Of a stretch of DNA of 64,000 nt, positions 24,384 to 35,096 are shown piece after piece. Below the pieces are notes generated by a model that saw nothing but the letters and a program-made list of their open reading frames with translations, ran no database searches and had not been told where the DNA came from. Position numbers and translations under genes: made by a program. Source of the stretch: Dryas octopetala (Eukaryota; Streptophyta; Magnoliopsida; Rosales; Rosaceae); assembly GCA_963921425.1 (NCBI GenBank), contig OY992833.1, forward strand, positions 18,145,738 to 18,209,737. The letters run 5' to 3'. Position 1 is the stretch's first letter; each line of letters begins with the position of its first letter.

Positions 24384-24561
24384 ATTATAATAATTTGGAC
24401 TTGAAATGGGGCAGTCCGACGGACTCCGACCCAATTGCCAAAATCCAATACCAACTCACTGAGGAGCGAGTCGACGCGACTCATTTCATTCAGGTTTCAG
24501 ACTCTACCTCACAGGCTCACACTCAGAGCGTAGTTAGGTGTCCAAACAATCCTGTGAAAAA

Positions 24562-27394
24562 ATGGCCGACGAAGCCAACCGAACTGTAAGGCCCTCTTTC
24601 ACTTTCTCTATGTCTCTCGATTTTTCATTCTCTTTTGGTTGCTGATTATTAACCAGAAACAAACTTTTTATAGGCATTCTTGGAGATTCAAGGTCGCATG
24701 ATTGAGCTCACTGCCAAACTGAAGCAGGTCCTTTTACCTTTCTATTCATGTATGTCATCAATATGGGTATAACTCATGCGAAAAAGGTGAACTTATTCAT
24801 TGAGGATTGATGTGGGTTTCAGGTGCAGACCCAGATGAGGAACAAAGAAGGAGAAAAGAAGCGTGCTTTTCTGACCCTGGAGGAGTTGCGACCTTTGTCT
24901 GATGATGCAAACACTTACAAATCTATAGGTGCCTCATTTGAACCAACCCATTTTCTCAAATCTCAAATTCAATTCGAGAAGATGGCCCTTTTGAGTTTAT
25001 GATGTTGGTATTTGAATCTGATAATTTGGTTGGGGTTTAATCTGTTTTTCAGGGAGAACGTGAGTCTGGATTGCTCCTCTTTAAATATGAACTTAGATGG
25101 ATTTCAGGACTTGTTGATTTATGAGCTACCTGGTGTTATAGTTTACATGCTCTGATAAACTTGTTACTTATGGTGGGCAGGTTTGTTTTAGAGCCCAAGT
25201 CATTGTTAATGAATGAGCAGGAACAAAAGCTCAAGGACAGTGATAATGCAATTGCCTCACTGCAGGTATTTGTCTCCTTTCTTGTGAATTCTGATGATCC
25301 CTTTTTTTTCTTTATGGCGTGTTTGCACCTTTTGCTTTGTTTTCTTATGAATTAAAAATGTGAATACATTTTTTGATCTTCAATAAACCTTTTTAGTTAC
25401 CACTAGGGTTTAGATGTCAGTTCTCCATCAAATTTGTTTCATTCGTAAAATCAGAAATATGGACTTGAAAACCCGGTCTTCCTTACGAACTTATTTTGCC
25501 TTGCAAAGTTTTTTACATTGTACATCTCTTTCTTAAATATCTGTTTTTGCAATCCCCTGATCCTCTAGACAATTTGTACTCCTGTAATGAAAGATAGCAT
25601 CTGTTCAGTGGAAAGGCTCATTATTTTGTTAATTCTTCTCTCTTCCACTCAAATGGACACATGTAAATGGGTTGCAGTTGTGGTTATGTTTTTGAATTAT
25701 GTTGAGATTGAAGGATCATAGATTCTAGTATTTTATGCATGCCTAGTGTCCCATAATCATGAATGTCTAATTTTTTTAATGCTGTAAACTAGTTTCAGTT
25801 GAATGTGTCCTAGAAGTTGAGACATTGTAAATGTAAGAAGCTTAAAACGACTTTGTATGAAGCTTTGACCATCTTTATGATGCTTTATATAATTGGGGTA
25901 AACTAGGAAAGAATGGGAAACATTATTGTACTCATGTACTTTTCAGACATTTTTCTGATGGCTAAAACGTGGGTTTCACATTTTACCAATGGCTAAAACG
26001 TAGTCTTCTCGCAGGAATCATTTTTGTTTTTAGAAAGGTGAAGATTCTTATTTCACGATGAAGGCTTTGTCTGCTTGAATTAAAGACAACTGAAGAAAGT
26101 TTCTGGATTGTTGGGTGATATGGCCTATATAAACATAAAATACAACCACCACCACACACACCCCCCCTCCCCCCCAAAAGAAAAAATGGGAAAGAACTAT
26201 GCAATTTTGCTCTGTGTTTCTACAATTGGCATGTGAAGTCATATTTTGTATTTTGTGTTTCAAAAACATGCTTGCCCCATTTAGTTAGCTTACATGTGAG
26301 TTCATGTCAAGTTATATGTATGCTATTCTTTCTAATATCAAAAAACGATCTTGCCAAATGAACATTTTAATATGTAGAATTAACCAAAATAACTAGTTGG
26401 GTCATCAGGTTCAAGAAGATAGATTTATCTTATTTATGCTGTAATAGTTAAAACCATTGAACGAATTTGGATATATAAAGCTCCTCATAAAATAGTATTG
26501 CATATATCTTCTTGTTCTTTTTTCTCAAAGTTTACTCAAACACCATAAAATAAGGGAACATTTCTGTCTTATGAATGAGCTGAACTGAGCCAATCCTTTT
26601 CCCCAACTTGGGCTTGTTCGACTTGGGCTTGTTCGCAAGAGTGCCTGTAAAACCATTTTATATGTTTCTATAGCTATTCAAGCATACATTTGAGGTGTAA
26701 CTCAAGATCACATTCATGAATTGTGTCTTGGGTGATCTCAAATGTGCATTTCTTTGTTTGTGGGAAAACATTTTACTTTTGGAAGGGGGAAATGAGAAAA
26801 AACACTGGAATTGTTGTAGGATGGCTGTTGTAACGGTAGAGATGGACCGAAACTTTTGAAAATTATAGAGGGGGGGGGGGGGGGGGGTTGGGTTGGGGGA
26901 AGTGGAGGGTTTGTGGGATAGAGTGCGCTTTATCATATTGGTATTTTGGGATATACCATTTTTTATTTATTCATGCAGATTGGAAGGAAGCAGTCTCTTA
27001 CTTTTTATCTGTGATCAGCCCAGCTGTTATGAAAATGTATTTGAGTTTTGGACACTTTTTTTGTTTGGTGTAGATGCTGGTTGGTTAAGGATTTGTATGT
27101 ACTCTAGTGGATGGCTTGTCCACTATGTATGTACTTTCAATCATTCCATAAGAATAAAATCTGTGTTTCTCATAAAAAATGTCCAAGATCATGCTCACAT
27201 GGTAAATTTTAAAGACAATAAACATAATTTTCTCTTCTGGACTTTGGTGAAAGTAAATTGTTTTTCTGTACTTTGGACAGACCTCAAAGGAATACATAGA
27301 GAAACAGATTGCAGAGGTGGAGAACAACTTGAGGGAGCTATTGAACCAAGATCCCAGTCTTGCTCGTCAGATAATGTCCATGACTGTAATGTAA
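24562..27394 (+). CDS. PFD1: Prefoldin subunit 1
   Basis: Beta-type subunit of the hexameric prefoldin chaperone, which delivers unfolded actin and tubulin to the TRiC/CCT chaperonin in the cytosol (family knowledge). Exons 24562-24585, 24674-24727, 24823-24928, 25053-25059, 25181-25265 and 27281-27394 give 129 aa, the normal length for plant PFD1. The N-terminal helix (FLEIQGRMIELTAKLKQVQ) and C-terminal helix (EYIEKQIAEVENNLRELL) form the coiled-coil arms; GRTFVLEPKS lies in the beta-hairpin region. The 7-nt exon 25053-25059 is needed: direct joining of exons 3 and 5 gives a stop within four codons. Intron 5 is 2 kb. The protein ends MSMTVM. Confidence 0.93.
25053..25059 (+). other. 7-nt microexon of the prefoldin gene
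   Basis: GGAGAAC is bounded by TTTTTCAG on the left and GTGAGT on the right, both strong splice sites. It supplies the codons for Gly-Arg-Thr across the two junctions (G|GG AGA AC|G), restoring the family sequence SIGRTFVLEPKS. Confidence 0.88.
26871..26888. repeat. Homopolymer G run in prefoldin intron 5
   Basis: About 18 consecutive G. A C-rich run lies 700 bp upstream (about 26160-26176). Both are within the 2-kb intron. Confidence 0.9.
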
Positions 27395-28843
27395 CTTTTA
27401 AATTCTTGAAAGTTCTCTGCAGTCATTTTGTTTTGTTATCCATTTGGACAAACACAGGAAATTTGTAGAATTGATTGTTTTTTCTCCCATCTTGCCACCT
27501 TTTTTTACTAAAAGCGTACCAATTTTTATCTTTAGTTGTGGATGGATCATATGTGGTGACAGGCTCTAACTTATGAAGCAATTCATGCAAGTTCTTTTTT
27601 ATTCATAAATTGCTCATCCTCTTTATATATCTATTTTGTATTACTGAATAGTAGGCTGACCATTTACAAGAGCAAGTTAACAATTTTGAAAGGGTGTCAC
27701 TATTTAATTCTGAATTTGGCACCCAAAACAGTTTTTATGCACTCATAGTAAATAGTGTAGTTCATTGAAAAGATGAAACATAAAAGGCTGTAGTTCATTT
27801 TTGCAAACGAAATATTGCCTTGTGAATTGAAAAAGTCAGTAGTCACTACAAGTTGAATTTCTTATTGGGGAAAATTTTACGTTTTAATCTTTTTTAAGTT
27901 AGAAATATAATTAGAAAATGGCCAATTTGTCCTTCTTTTGGATGGATTCTTTGACGGAAGTGACGGAATGGGCCACAATGAAAGTTTTTGTCCTCCAGAA
28001 ACACAGTCCAAAATATATGCCCTCCATTGCGATTTACCCTAAAATTTGTCTTTTTTCATAAAATTTTTCCTACTTATTTTACTTGATTATTTCATAAATT
28101 TTTCTTACTTTTTTTACTCGATTATTCTAACAATGTTAAAAGCAAAAGTGTATACGTGTGTCAAACTGTCAATTAAAGAAGCTAGACTATTGTAGCAGCC
28201 TGTGTACCAGCTTCTTTGATAAAATATTAGAGAATAAAAAATTCAAACTGGAGACCTCAAGTATATTAAATGTCACCAGCTTCGGAACACAACTCAACCC
28301 TTCATAAACTTGTATAGTATCTACCATCTCAATCATGTTACTTGTCATTCCATAATAATCTTGATTTAAGAATACACTCACAATATTTGGATCATAAGAT
28401 AAAACTTGAATCTTTCACTTAGATTACAAGAACAACTTGAAGAGAACTAGACAAACACATTTAAAAAACTACTCAAAGAATACAATATTAACATGTTCTT
28501 CTTATTTATTTTTTATTTATTTAATATCTTGGTTATCTCCATTTTTACACCTCATCTTATCCATAATGAATATAAAAAAGACTTTGCATATAAGAAGAGA
28601 GCAGGATAAAGAATTGTAGTGGAGATCGAGAGAGTGCATGTCATAGGGAAGAGAGAAAAACTCAAGAGATCGAAAGCAAAGATGAAAAGAGAAGATCCAT
28701 GTCCTTGTTTATTAATCAGCATCCACTTCAATCACTTTATTTGTGTTCTAGTTCGTAGACTAGAACACAATAACATTTTGATCAGAAATTTGTAGCACGT
28801 ACTATAACCACTTATGTGCCATCAACTATGCAAGTAAAATTTC
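27395..28843. other. Intergenic region between prefoldin and the S-protein homologue
   Basis: No gene seen. It should contain the prefoldin 3' UTR on the left and the 3' UTR of the minus-strand gene on the right. The stretch 27855-28035 (GGGGAAAATTTTACG ... GCGATTTACCCT) resembles part of a transposon, but no second end was found. Confidence 0.45.
28741..28770. terminator. Perfect 12-bp hairpin downstream of the S-protein homologue gene
   Basis: Arms TTGTGTTCTAGT (28741-28752) and ACTAGAACACAA (28759-28770) pair perfectly around a 6-nt loop, about 75 bp beyond the stop of the minus-strand gene. It may fold in the 3' UTR; a role in 3'-end formation is only a guess. Confidence 0.5.
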
Positions 28844-29236
28844 TTAGTCTTTGTTCCAGGGATAGCATATATCGAAATTTTTGGTGCCATTATTGTACAT
28901 GCATGGACCTCCAGATTTGACTATCCATGGACAAAACTCGCAATGATCTCTAGCATGTATGTAAATGTCGAAATATTTAACTTGGGTAGGCCAAAAGAAG
29001 CTACAGTAGAATTGCGTAGTCATCCAGAAGTTAACTTTGAACTTAAACCCAAAGCTACCTTGATAGTGAAGCAGTTGCTCCCCCAGATCATCATCTGCCG
29101 ATTTACAGTGAACAGAAACATCTGAGTGTGATTCCAAATCATTGGTGATTTTAAGATGAATATTAGGCCAAACGGGTGGTGCACCAGCGCACACCGTAAT
29201 AAGAACAAAAAACAACAATATTACCAATCGATTCAT
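28844..29236 (-). CDS. S-protein homologue (plant self-incompatibility S1 family), secreted
   Basis: Single-exon gene of 130 aa. Residues 1 to about 19 (MNRLVILLFFVLITVCAGA) form a signal peptide. The mature part has the S1-family order: NIHLKITNDL beta strand, the cysteine in SVHCKS, GEQLLHYQGSFGFKFKVNFW core, the cysteine in FYCSF, and the C-terminal cysteines in HCEFCPW and CMYNNGTKNFDICYPW. Six cysteines after the signal suggest disulfide bonds. The Met of MNRLV was chosen over one 30 codons upstream because it puts the hydrophobic signal at the N terminus. In poppy the S protein is the stigma determinant of self-incompatibility; most homologues in other plants have no proven role. No frame break seen. 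Confidence 0.88.
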   Translation of the reverse strand: MNRLVILLFFVLITVCAGAPPVWPNIHLKITNDLESHSDVSVHCKSADDDLGEQLLHYQGSFGFKFKVNFWMTTQFYCSFFWPTQVKYFDIYIHARDHCEFCPWIVKSGGPCMYNNGTKNFDICYPWNKD

Positions 29237-30063
29237 CTTTGTATTTTGTATGTCTCGCACATTGGTTTTGCGGAATGCCTGTAAATTTATAGCATAATAC
29301 ACAGTTTCAATATATGACAATACCATAAATGTCCCACGAATAATATCTTAAATGTTCCAATATGCATGTATCTAAAGTTATTTCTGCTAAGCGGCCAAAA
29401 AAAAAAATGTTTTTTCTGCTAAGAAATTAATATATTACCACATATCTCTTTTTCCTTAGATTTTATATTTATTAATATACTATATATATTATTGTTTTCC
29501 AATTTGGGTAAACATACTATATTAGTGTTGCATGTAGATACTTTAAATATTTCCAAAATATGATTAGTGCCACCTCATTTCCAAGTTATTTTTAGTCAAA
29601 TAATATTACCGCATTTTACTTTCTTATGTAGGTAAATTTAAAGTAAGTTATTGAAAATGGAGCTGTTATTACTTATTAGCACTCCCAAGTCCCAAAATCA
29701 TTCTACACTCATCTCTAATTTTTAATTCGTTTGATATAATTTTATCTCTAATTACCAATATTGCCCTTATTTTGGTCCCTGTTTTTTCTCTCTCCCTTTT
29801 GCTTCTCAAGCACATATTTCAAAGAAACATAAGCCCTCAAAAACCCATTTGAATTAGTTTTGTTTAAGGAATTTCACATTTCAGCGATATAGAAAATTAA
29901 AGATCGACCAACAAAATGGGGTTATGTTAGTTTTGTTTAGTTTACTGTTTCATCTTCTTCGTCAATGTAGGAGTTAAAAATTTATAGAAAATTCCTTTAA
30001 TGTCCCTGAAAGCTGTCCCATTCCCCCAATTGACCATATCGATCCTTCCTTTTCCTTTGAATT
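29237..30063. other. Upstream region of the S-protein homologue
   Basis: AT-rich with no gene seen. Presumed promoter of the minus-strand gene, containing the micro-insertion at 29392-29408. Confidence 0.45.
29392..29408 (+). mobile_element. Poly(A)-tail-only micro-insertion upstream of the S-protein homologue
   Basis: CGGCC followed by about 11 A and a T is flanked by GTTATTTCTGCTAAG (29377-29391) and GTTTTTTCTGCTAAG (29409-29423), 14 of 15 identical. It lies about 156 bp upstream of the start codon. Confidence 0.65.
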
Positions 30064-30400
30064 TTATATTTTATTTTTGCCATTGGATTGTATGTATATG
30101 TCACTTAATGATATCCATAGACCACTACAAGATTTGATCATCCATGTAAGATGCACCGCCATGCAATGAAGAGTTTCTAGTAAATCATAGTAGGACCGGT
30201 TTAATTGAGAGTAGGACATGCAGTCCCAAACTACATGCGACAAGTTTTCTACGTCGCATGCATGCAAATCGAAGACATCGCCAGGGTTTAATATATATAT
30301 CTCAGGCTACTCACCACAAAAATTGCAGTATTTTGGAGGGCAACTTCATCTTCCACAAGTGCCTCCAAATTCATTGCGCGCTGCCGCGCTGTGTTGAAGA
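30064..30400 (-). pseudogene. LINE-type retrotransposon remnant (zinc-binding domain after reverse transcriptase)
   Basis: On the minus strand one frame reads KLPSKILQFLW, and a second frame reads ACDVENLSHVVWDC; these match the order expected in the zf-RVT domain of plant LINE-like proteins (LPxKIxxFLW, then C-x-E-x-x-x-H-x-x-W-x-C). Frames are broken by stops and shifts, so it is a decayed fragment. No reverse transcriptase core is present. Confidence 0.45.
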
Positions 30401-30893
30401 TAAAGAGCCCGCAACCCCACCAACATAACCAGAATTTATGCTTTGTGTGCTTGTGCTCAATAACATATATATAGATCTCAATTCCTAACCATAATTAATG
30501 TTTGTGCTTGTGTCGTTTAATCATGTGGTTTCAAAACTTCACATTTGATCTGTGTTTTATGTCTTTTGTAATGTAAGCACAATTTTAACAAATTTAAATT
30601 TTTCATTTTTAATTGAAAATCAAATTAAAAGTTACATACATGAGTAAACTCACTAGTTTATACAAGTTATTAATTTTAATTTAAAAAAAAAAAGTTTCAT
30701 ATTGGTTATAAAATATATTAAAATTTACAAATAATATAAAATACATTCACAAATATGTTTTTGGGGTAAAACACAAAGAACAAAAGTATTTTTCCCCCAA
30801 TGATCAAAAATAGGTACTTCCAAGAAATGCAACCATATGGACACGTGGGGGGCAAGAATCTGATTGGACCACGCAATTGACCCAACTAACGTC
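30401..30893. other. Intergenic DNA before the alternative oxidase cluster
   Basis: AT-rich with no gene seen. A G-box-like ACACGTGG is at 30840-30848, and CCACGCAATTG at about 30869 is also found upstream of the second oxidase gene. Confidence 0.45.
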
Positions 30894-31059
30894 TGCGACC
30901 ATCACAATTTCCATATACTTGGAATCACGACCCGGAAACCCAGTCTCCTCATGGTTTCGGGTCAAAATCGTCAACTTGCGACCATCACAATTGCCATATA
31001 CTTGGAATCATGACCCGGAAACCCGGTCTCCTCATGGTTACGGGTCAAAATCGTCAACT
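30894..31059. repeat. Two 83-bp tandem copies in the promoter of the first alternative oxidase gene
   Basis: Units 30894-30976 and 30977-31059 share TGCGACCATCACAATT, ATATACTTGGAATCA, CCCGGAAACCC and GGGTCAAAATCGTCAACT, with a handful of differences. They lie 140-306 bp upstream of the start codon. Confidence 0.9.
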
Positions 31060-31100
31060 GCCAGTGTTTTACCGTTGACATTCAACTTTGAACCAGCGCG

Positions 31101-31110
31101 TATATATATA
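31101..31110 (+). promoter_or_regulatory. TATA box of the first alternative oxidase gene
   Basis: TATATATATA followed by a C-rich leader, 90-99 bp before the ATG at 31200; this spacing fits a short 5' UTR. Confidence 0.7.
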
Positions 31111-31199
31111 ACTGCTCAAGGACGCTAAAGCTTCAATTCAGCTCCACAAACTGACAAAGCAATCGTTTCTAAGCAAAACCCAAAATTTGAGCGAAGAAG

Positions 31200-33008
31200 A
31201 TGAACCGGGTCGTGGCGAGGTCCGTGATCGGAGGTCTGCTCAGTGGCCGGAACTGTAGCCGTAGCTACATTTCCACGGCCGTCACAGCCAGGCCTCCGTT
31301 GGAGAGCGCTGCGGAGTATCTGAATCACCAGAACGGTGGCGTTTTCGGATGGAGGAGGATGATGAGCACGGAGTCGACGACATCTGCTCAAACGACGTCG
31401 TCGCCGGCGGAAAAGGAGCAGAGGGAGAGCTCAAACGGCAATGATAGCATGGTCGTTTCGAGTTACTGGGGGATTACGAGGCCCAAGATTACAAGGGAGG
31501 ACGGGACTGAGTGGCCATGGAATTGCTTCAAGGTGAGAAGAAGATTCAGGACTAAGAATTAAATTATTTATTTATTTGTATTTTACTAGTAAGAGAAATT
31601 AGAAAAAAAAAAAAAAAATAGTCCCAGTTTGTGCTTTTTAACGATATTAGCATTTTTAAGATCTCTCGTAGTGCTTGAACTATCTCGAGTAGTGTTCAAT
31701 GAGAGTTTCAGTACTATTCGAAGAGAGTTCGAGCACTTGTCAAAGGTTACATTTCTAATTGCCTCCATTCTCACATAAAAAAAAGGTTACATTTCTAAAA
31801 TTCTAGAAAACCAAGGTTAGACGTCTTTAGTGAAATGAAAAATGGGGGAGTTTTCAAAATTACCCCTTTATTAATTAGCAATGGGAATTTTGAATTTAAA
31901 ATTTTGGTTAATGAATATTGTAGCCATGGGAGACTTATGAAGCGGACTTATCGATTGATCTGAGCAAGCACCATGTGCCGAAGACGTTTCTGGACAGAGT
32001 TGCGTTTAGGACTGTCAAGTCTCTTCGAGTTCTATCCGATCTTTACTTTCAGGTAATGATTATATAAGCCTTTTTATGTAAAGTGAAAATGTTGTTAAAT
32101 TAGTTATGCAAAACGAATTTTTCAATAAAAATGACTGATTTTCTCTTTTTGGTTGCTGAATTTTACTAAGAACATGGTGGGAACAAAAACAGTCTTATTG
32201 AAGATTATTTCTTTTCTTTACAATATGATCTTGATATATGTTGCAGAATCGGCATGGATGCCATGCAATGATGCTGGAAACTGTGGCAGCTGTCCCTGGC
32301 ATGGTGGGAGGAATGGTGCTGCACTTAAAGTCTCTACGCAAGTTCGAGCAGAGCGGTGGTTGGATCAAAGCCTTACTTGAAGAAGCAGAGAATGAGAGGA
32401 TGCACCTGATGACGGTCGTGGAACTTGTGAAGCCCGCATGGCACGAGCGACTTCTGGTTCTTGCTGTGCAGGGAGTCTTCTTCAATTCCTTTTTTGTGCT
32501 TTATGTGCTTTCCCCCAAACTGGCACATAGGGTTGTCGGGTATCTGGAGGAGGAGGCTGTATCCTCTTATACAGATTATTTGAAGGATATCGAAAATGGC
32601 AAAATTGAAAATGTACCCGCGCCTGCAATTGCAATTGACTACTGGAGGCTACCTAAAGATGCAACACTTAAGGATGTTATTATTGTGATTCGTGCTGACG
32701 AAGCTCACCATCGGGATGTCAACCATTTTGCATCCGTGAGTATTCAATGCCTTTTCCATTTCCATGGTCTTTAATTTTCTGAAGCCTATCTTGAGCACTA
32801 TGATATATTTTAGTCTGTTTTCTACTTCTTAAAGACCTTTTTTGTTTTCTTGTATAACAAGTAACCCTGTTCACATATTCTCAAAATGATCTTATGGTTC
32901 ATCTTCTTAATTGTGGGTTTCTGGGATCTGTCTTCCTTTTGTATGCAGGATATTCAGTTTCAGGGAAAGGAATTGAGAGATGCACCAGCTCCCCTTGGTT
33001 ATCACTAA
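31200..33008 (+). CDS. AOX1: Mitochondrial alternative oxidase, copy A
   Basis: Ubiquinol oxidase of the inner mitochondrial membrane: it passes electrons from ubiquinol to oxygen, bypassing complexes III and IV. Exons 31200-31532, 31924-32052, 32247-32735 and 32949-33008 give 336 aa. The 129/489-nt middle exons are the standard plant AOX pattern. Di-iron ligand motifs are all present: [20 protein letters not shown] and RADEAHH. Both regulatory cysteines are there, in WNCF (before the exon 1/2 junction) and HGCHAMM. The N terminus ([12 protein letters not shown], rich in Arg/Ser) is a mitochondrial targeting peptide. Copy A is the most diverged of the three tandem genes and has an extra micro-insertion in intron 1. 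No defect visible. Confidence 0.96.
31759..31781 (+). mobile_element. Micro-insertion with short A tail in intron 1 of oxidase copy A
   Basis: 23 bp (TTGCCTCCATTC ... ATAAAAA) flanked by identical 17-bp repeats, AAAGGTTACATTTCTAA, at 31742-31758 and 31782-31798. It has the same build as the other tail-like micro-insertions but with more non-A sequence. Confidence 0.65.
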
Positions 33009-34214
33009 GGCATCTCGTCTGAGAAGAATTGAAGATTTTTTTTCCATCTGGTATAATATGTATCTTGTATATGCTAAAGAGTGAAGACTCTAATGTATAT
33101 TGAAGTATTGAACACAGATTGTTTTCAAATTGATATAAGATGTAAAAGTATGTGATATACCATAATTCTGTTTTGATTGAATTGAATCTAATGGTCTCTT
33201 TGTCAAGCTTCTTTTATCAGTTGAAGATGCATATTCCTACACTCTTTCAATGGACTGTGGCAGACTGAAAATGATAGAAGGCAGATTGCATTTCTACCTT
33301 TTTCAAACCACAGTTTTGGTCTAAATTATTGATGGAATTTTCAATTTCCAAGCAATGAAGTATGTAAAGGTTCCATTGCTAAGTACACGCAAGGAATAAT
33401 CAATCTAATGCAAAAAAGCGTGGCATTCAGTTTTATGATCATTGTCACACTTTCCTCTGGCCTGCGGACATTAAAACATATTGAGCAAACAATTTCAATT
33501 TAAGATTTCTTCTAGATTATAGATCATGGGTTGATAAGTTCAATTTCTTTGACTGATTTGCAAGTGGATATCCCAACTTGATCAACAAGAAAGGGAACAT
33601 ACAAACGTGAAATAATGTATATCCTCGTAGCCGCCTGTCAGCTGCATCCTGGAAATATATCGACCCCACACGTGTCACTTGACGTAAAATCGACGGGAGT
33701 TGAGGTGGCAAAAAAGCGATGGGGCCACGCAATTGTCCACACAACCATGATCCTTGCAACTTCCCACAAACTTGGAATCTGGACAAGGGCACTTCTGTAA
33801 TTTACGATTAATACTTCTGGTCAAAATCGTCAACTGCCAGTGTTTTACCGCTGATTTTACTGTGTACGGTAACTGGAATTTGCTAGTAAAGAACTAAAAA
33901 TTAGTTACCCAAACACAACCGCCATTCTCCTATTAATTCACGCATTTTGGACAGTTCATTTCATCATCTCGAACTTTCCTTCCCATTAATACCGAACTTG
34001 AGCCCCAAGAAAACGGCCTAAAAATGGTCCCATGTTCCCGCGAAACAGACAATGAAAACCCCTCACCATATATATAACTACTACTGGTAGTCGCCATAGC
34101 TTCACATACCAAGAAAGCCACCAGCGACAAAGCCAAAACGATTCGTCCTACTACAAAAAAAACCTCCAAAGTTTGACTTTCTAAAACCCTCTTTGACCCA
34201 TCGGAACTGAGAAG
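33009..34214 (+). promoter_or_regulatory. Spacer and promoter between oxidase copies A and B
   Basis: Contains the 3' UTR of copy A and the promoter of copy B. A 32-bp block at 33819-33850 is identical to 31043-31074 upstream of copy A (both include GTCAAAATCGTCAACTGCC). CCACGCAATTG is also shared, and CACGTG lies at 33669-33674. TATA box CATATATATAA at about 34068-34078 is 137 bp before the ATG. From about 33929 on, the sequence is closely similar to that before copy C. Confidence 0.75.
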
Positions 34215-35053
34215 ATGAACAGGATCGCGGTGAGATCCGTTGTCGGAGGCCTGCTCGGCGGTGGCCGGAACTGCAACCGCTACCTTTCCACGGCGGCGGT
34301 CGCGGTGAGGCCGCCTTTGGAGACCGCCGAGTTTCTGATGAAGTGCCAGGACGGCGCCGTTTTCGGTGGCGCGTTTCACTGGCGGAGGATGATGAGCACC
34401 GCGTCGCAGGCTGTTGAAACGGCGGCGCTGGCGGAGAAGGACCGGAAGGAGAGCTCGGTTGGAAACGACTCGGCGAAGAAAGGCGGCGATAGCGTTATGG
34501 TTTCGAACTACTGGGGGATCTCAAGGCCCAAGATTACGAGGGAGGACGGGACTGAGTGGCCTTGGAATTGCTTCATGGTCAGGAACTAAAACTATTTATT
34601 TTTATTTTTGTATTTTTTTATATATTAATTCGCTTGAATCTTGAATTTTGGTTGATGAATGCAGCCATGGGAGACTTATCAAGCGGACTTGTCGATCGAT
34701 CTGAGCAAGCACCATGTGCCGAAGACGTTTCTGGACAGATTTGCTTACCGAACTGTCAAGCTTCTTCGAATCCCAACCGATATTTTCTTTCAGGTATTTA
34801 TTTATTCATTTTATGATGCTTACTACTTTTGTATTTTTAATTTTTAATTGGAAGAGGAACACCAAAAATGACATGCTTGGAAGTAATTACGATAGCGTGT
34901 AATTCAAATGAAAATATAAATAAATGCGGTCCGGATAGGGTGAACAAGATTCATGTAGTTGATACCAGGTTGGGACAAGGCTCCGTTGTTGTAGTAGCTA
35001 ATTTTATATTTCTGTCAATCCCCGGTCTTTGATTTTTCTCAAAAAGAAAATAG

Positions 35054-35096
<43 letters not shown>

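Noticed and set aside
26893..27468. 191-aa plus-strand frame in prefoldin intron 5 and exon 6
   Set aside because: Wrong frame over exon 6; the phase-correct reading gives the prefoldin C terminus.
31533..31562. Read-through end of AOX copy A exon 1 (VRRRFRTKN)
   Set aside because: Intron sequence; splicing at 31532 joins WNCFK to [12 protein letters not shown] as in all plant AOX.
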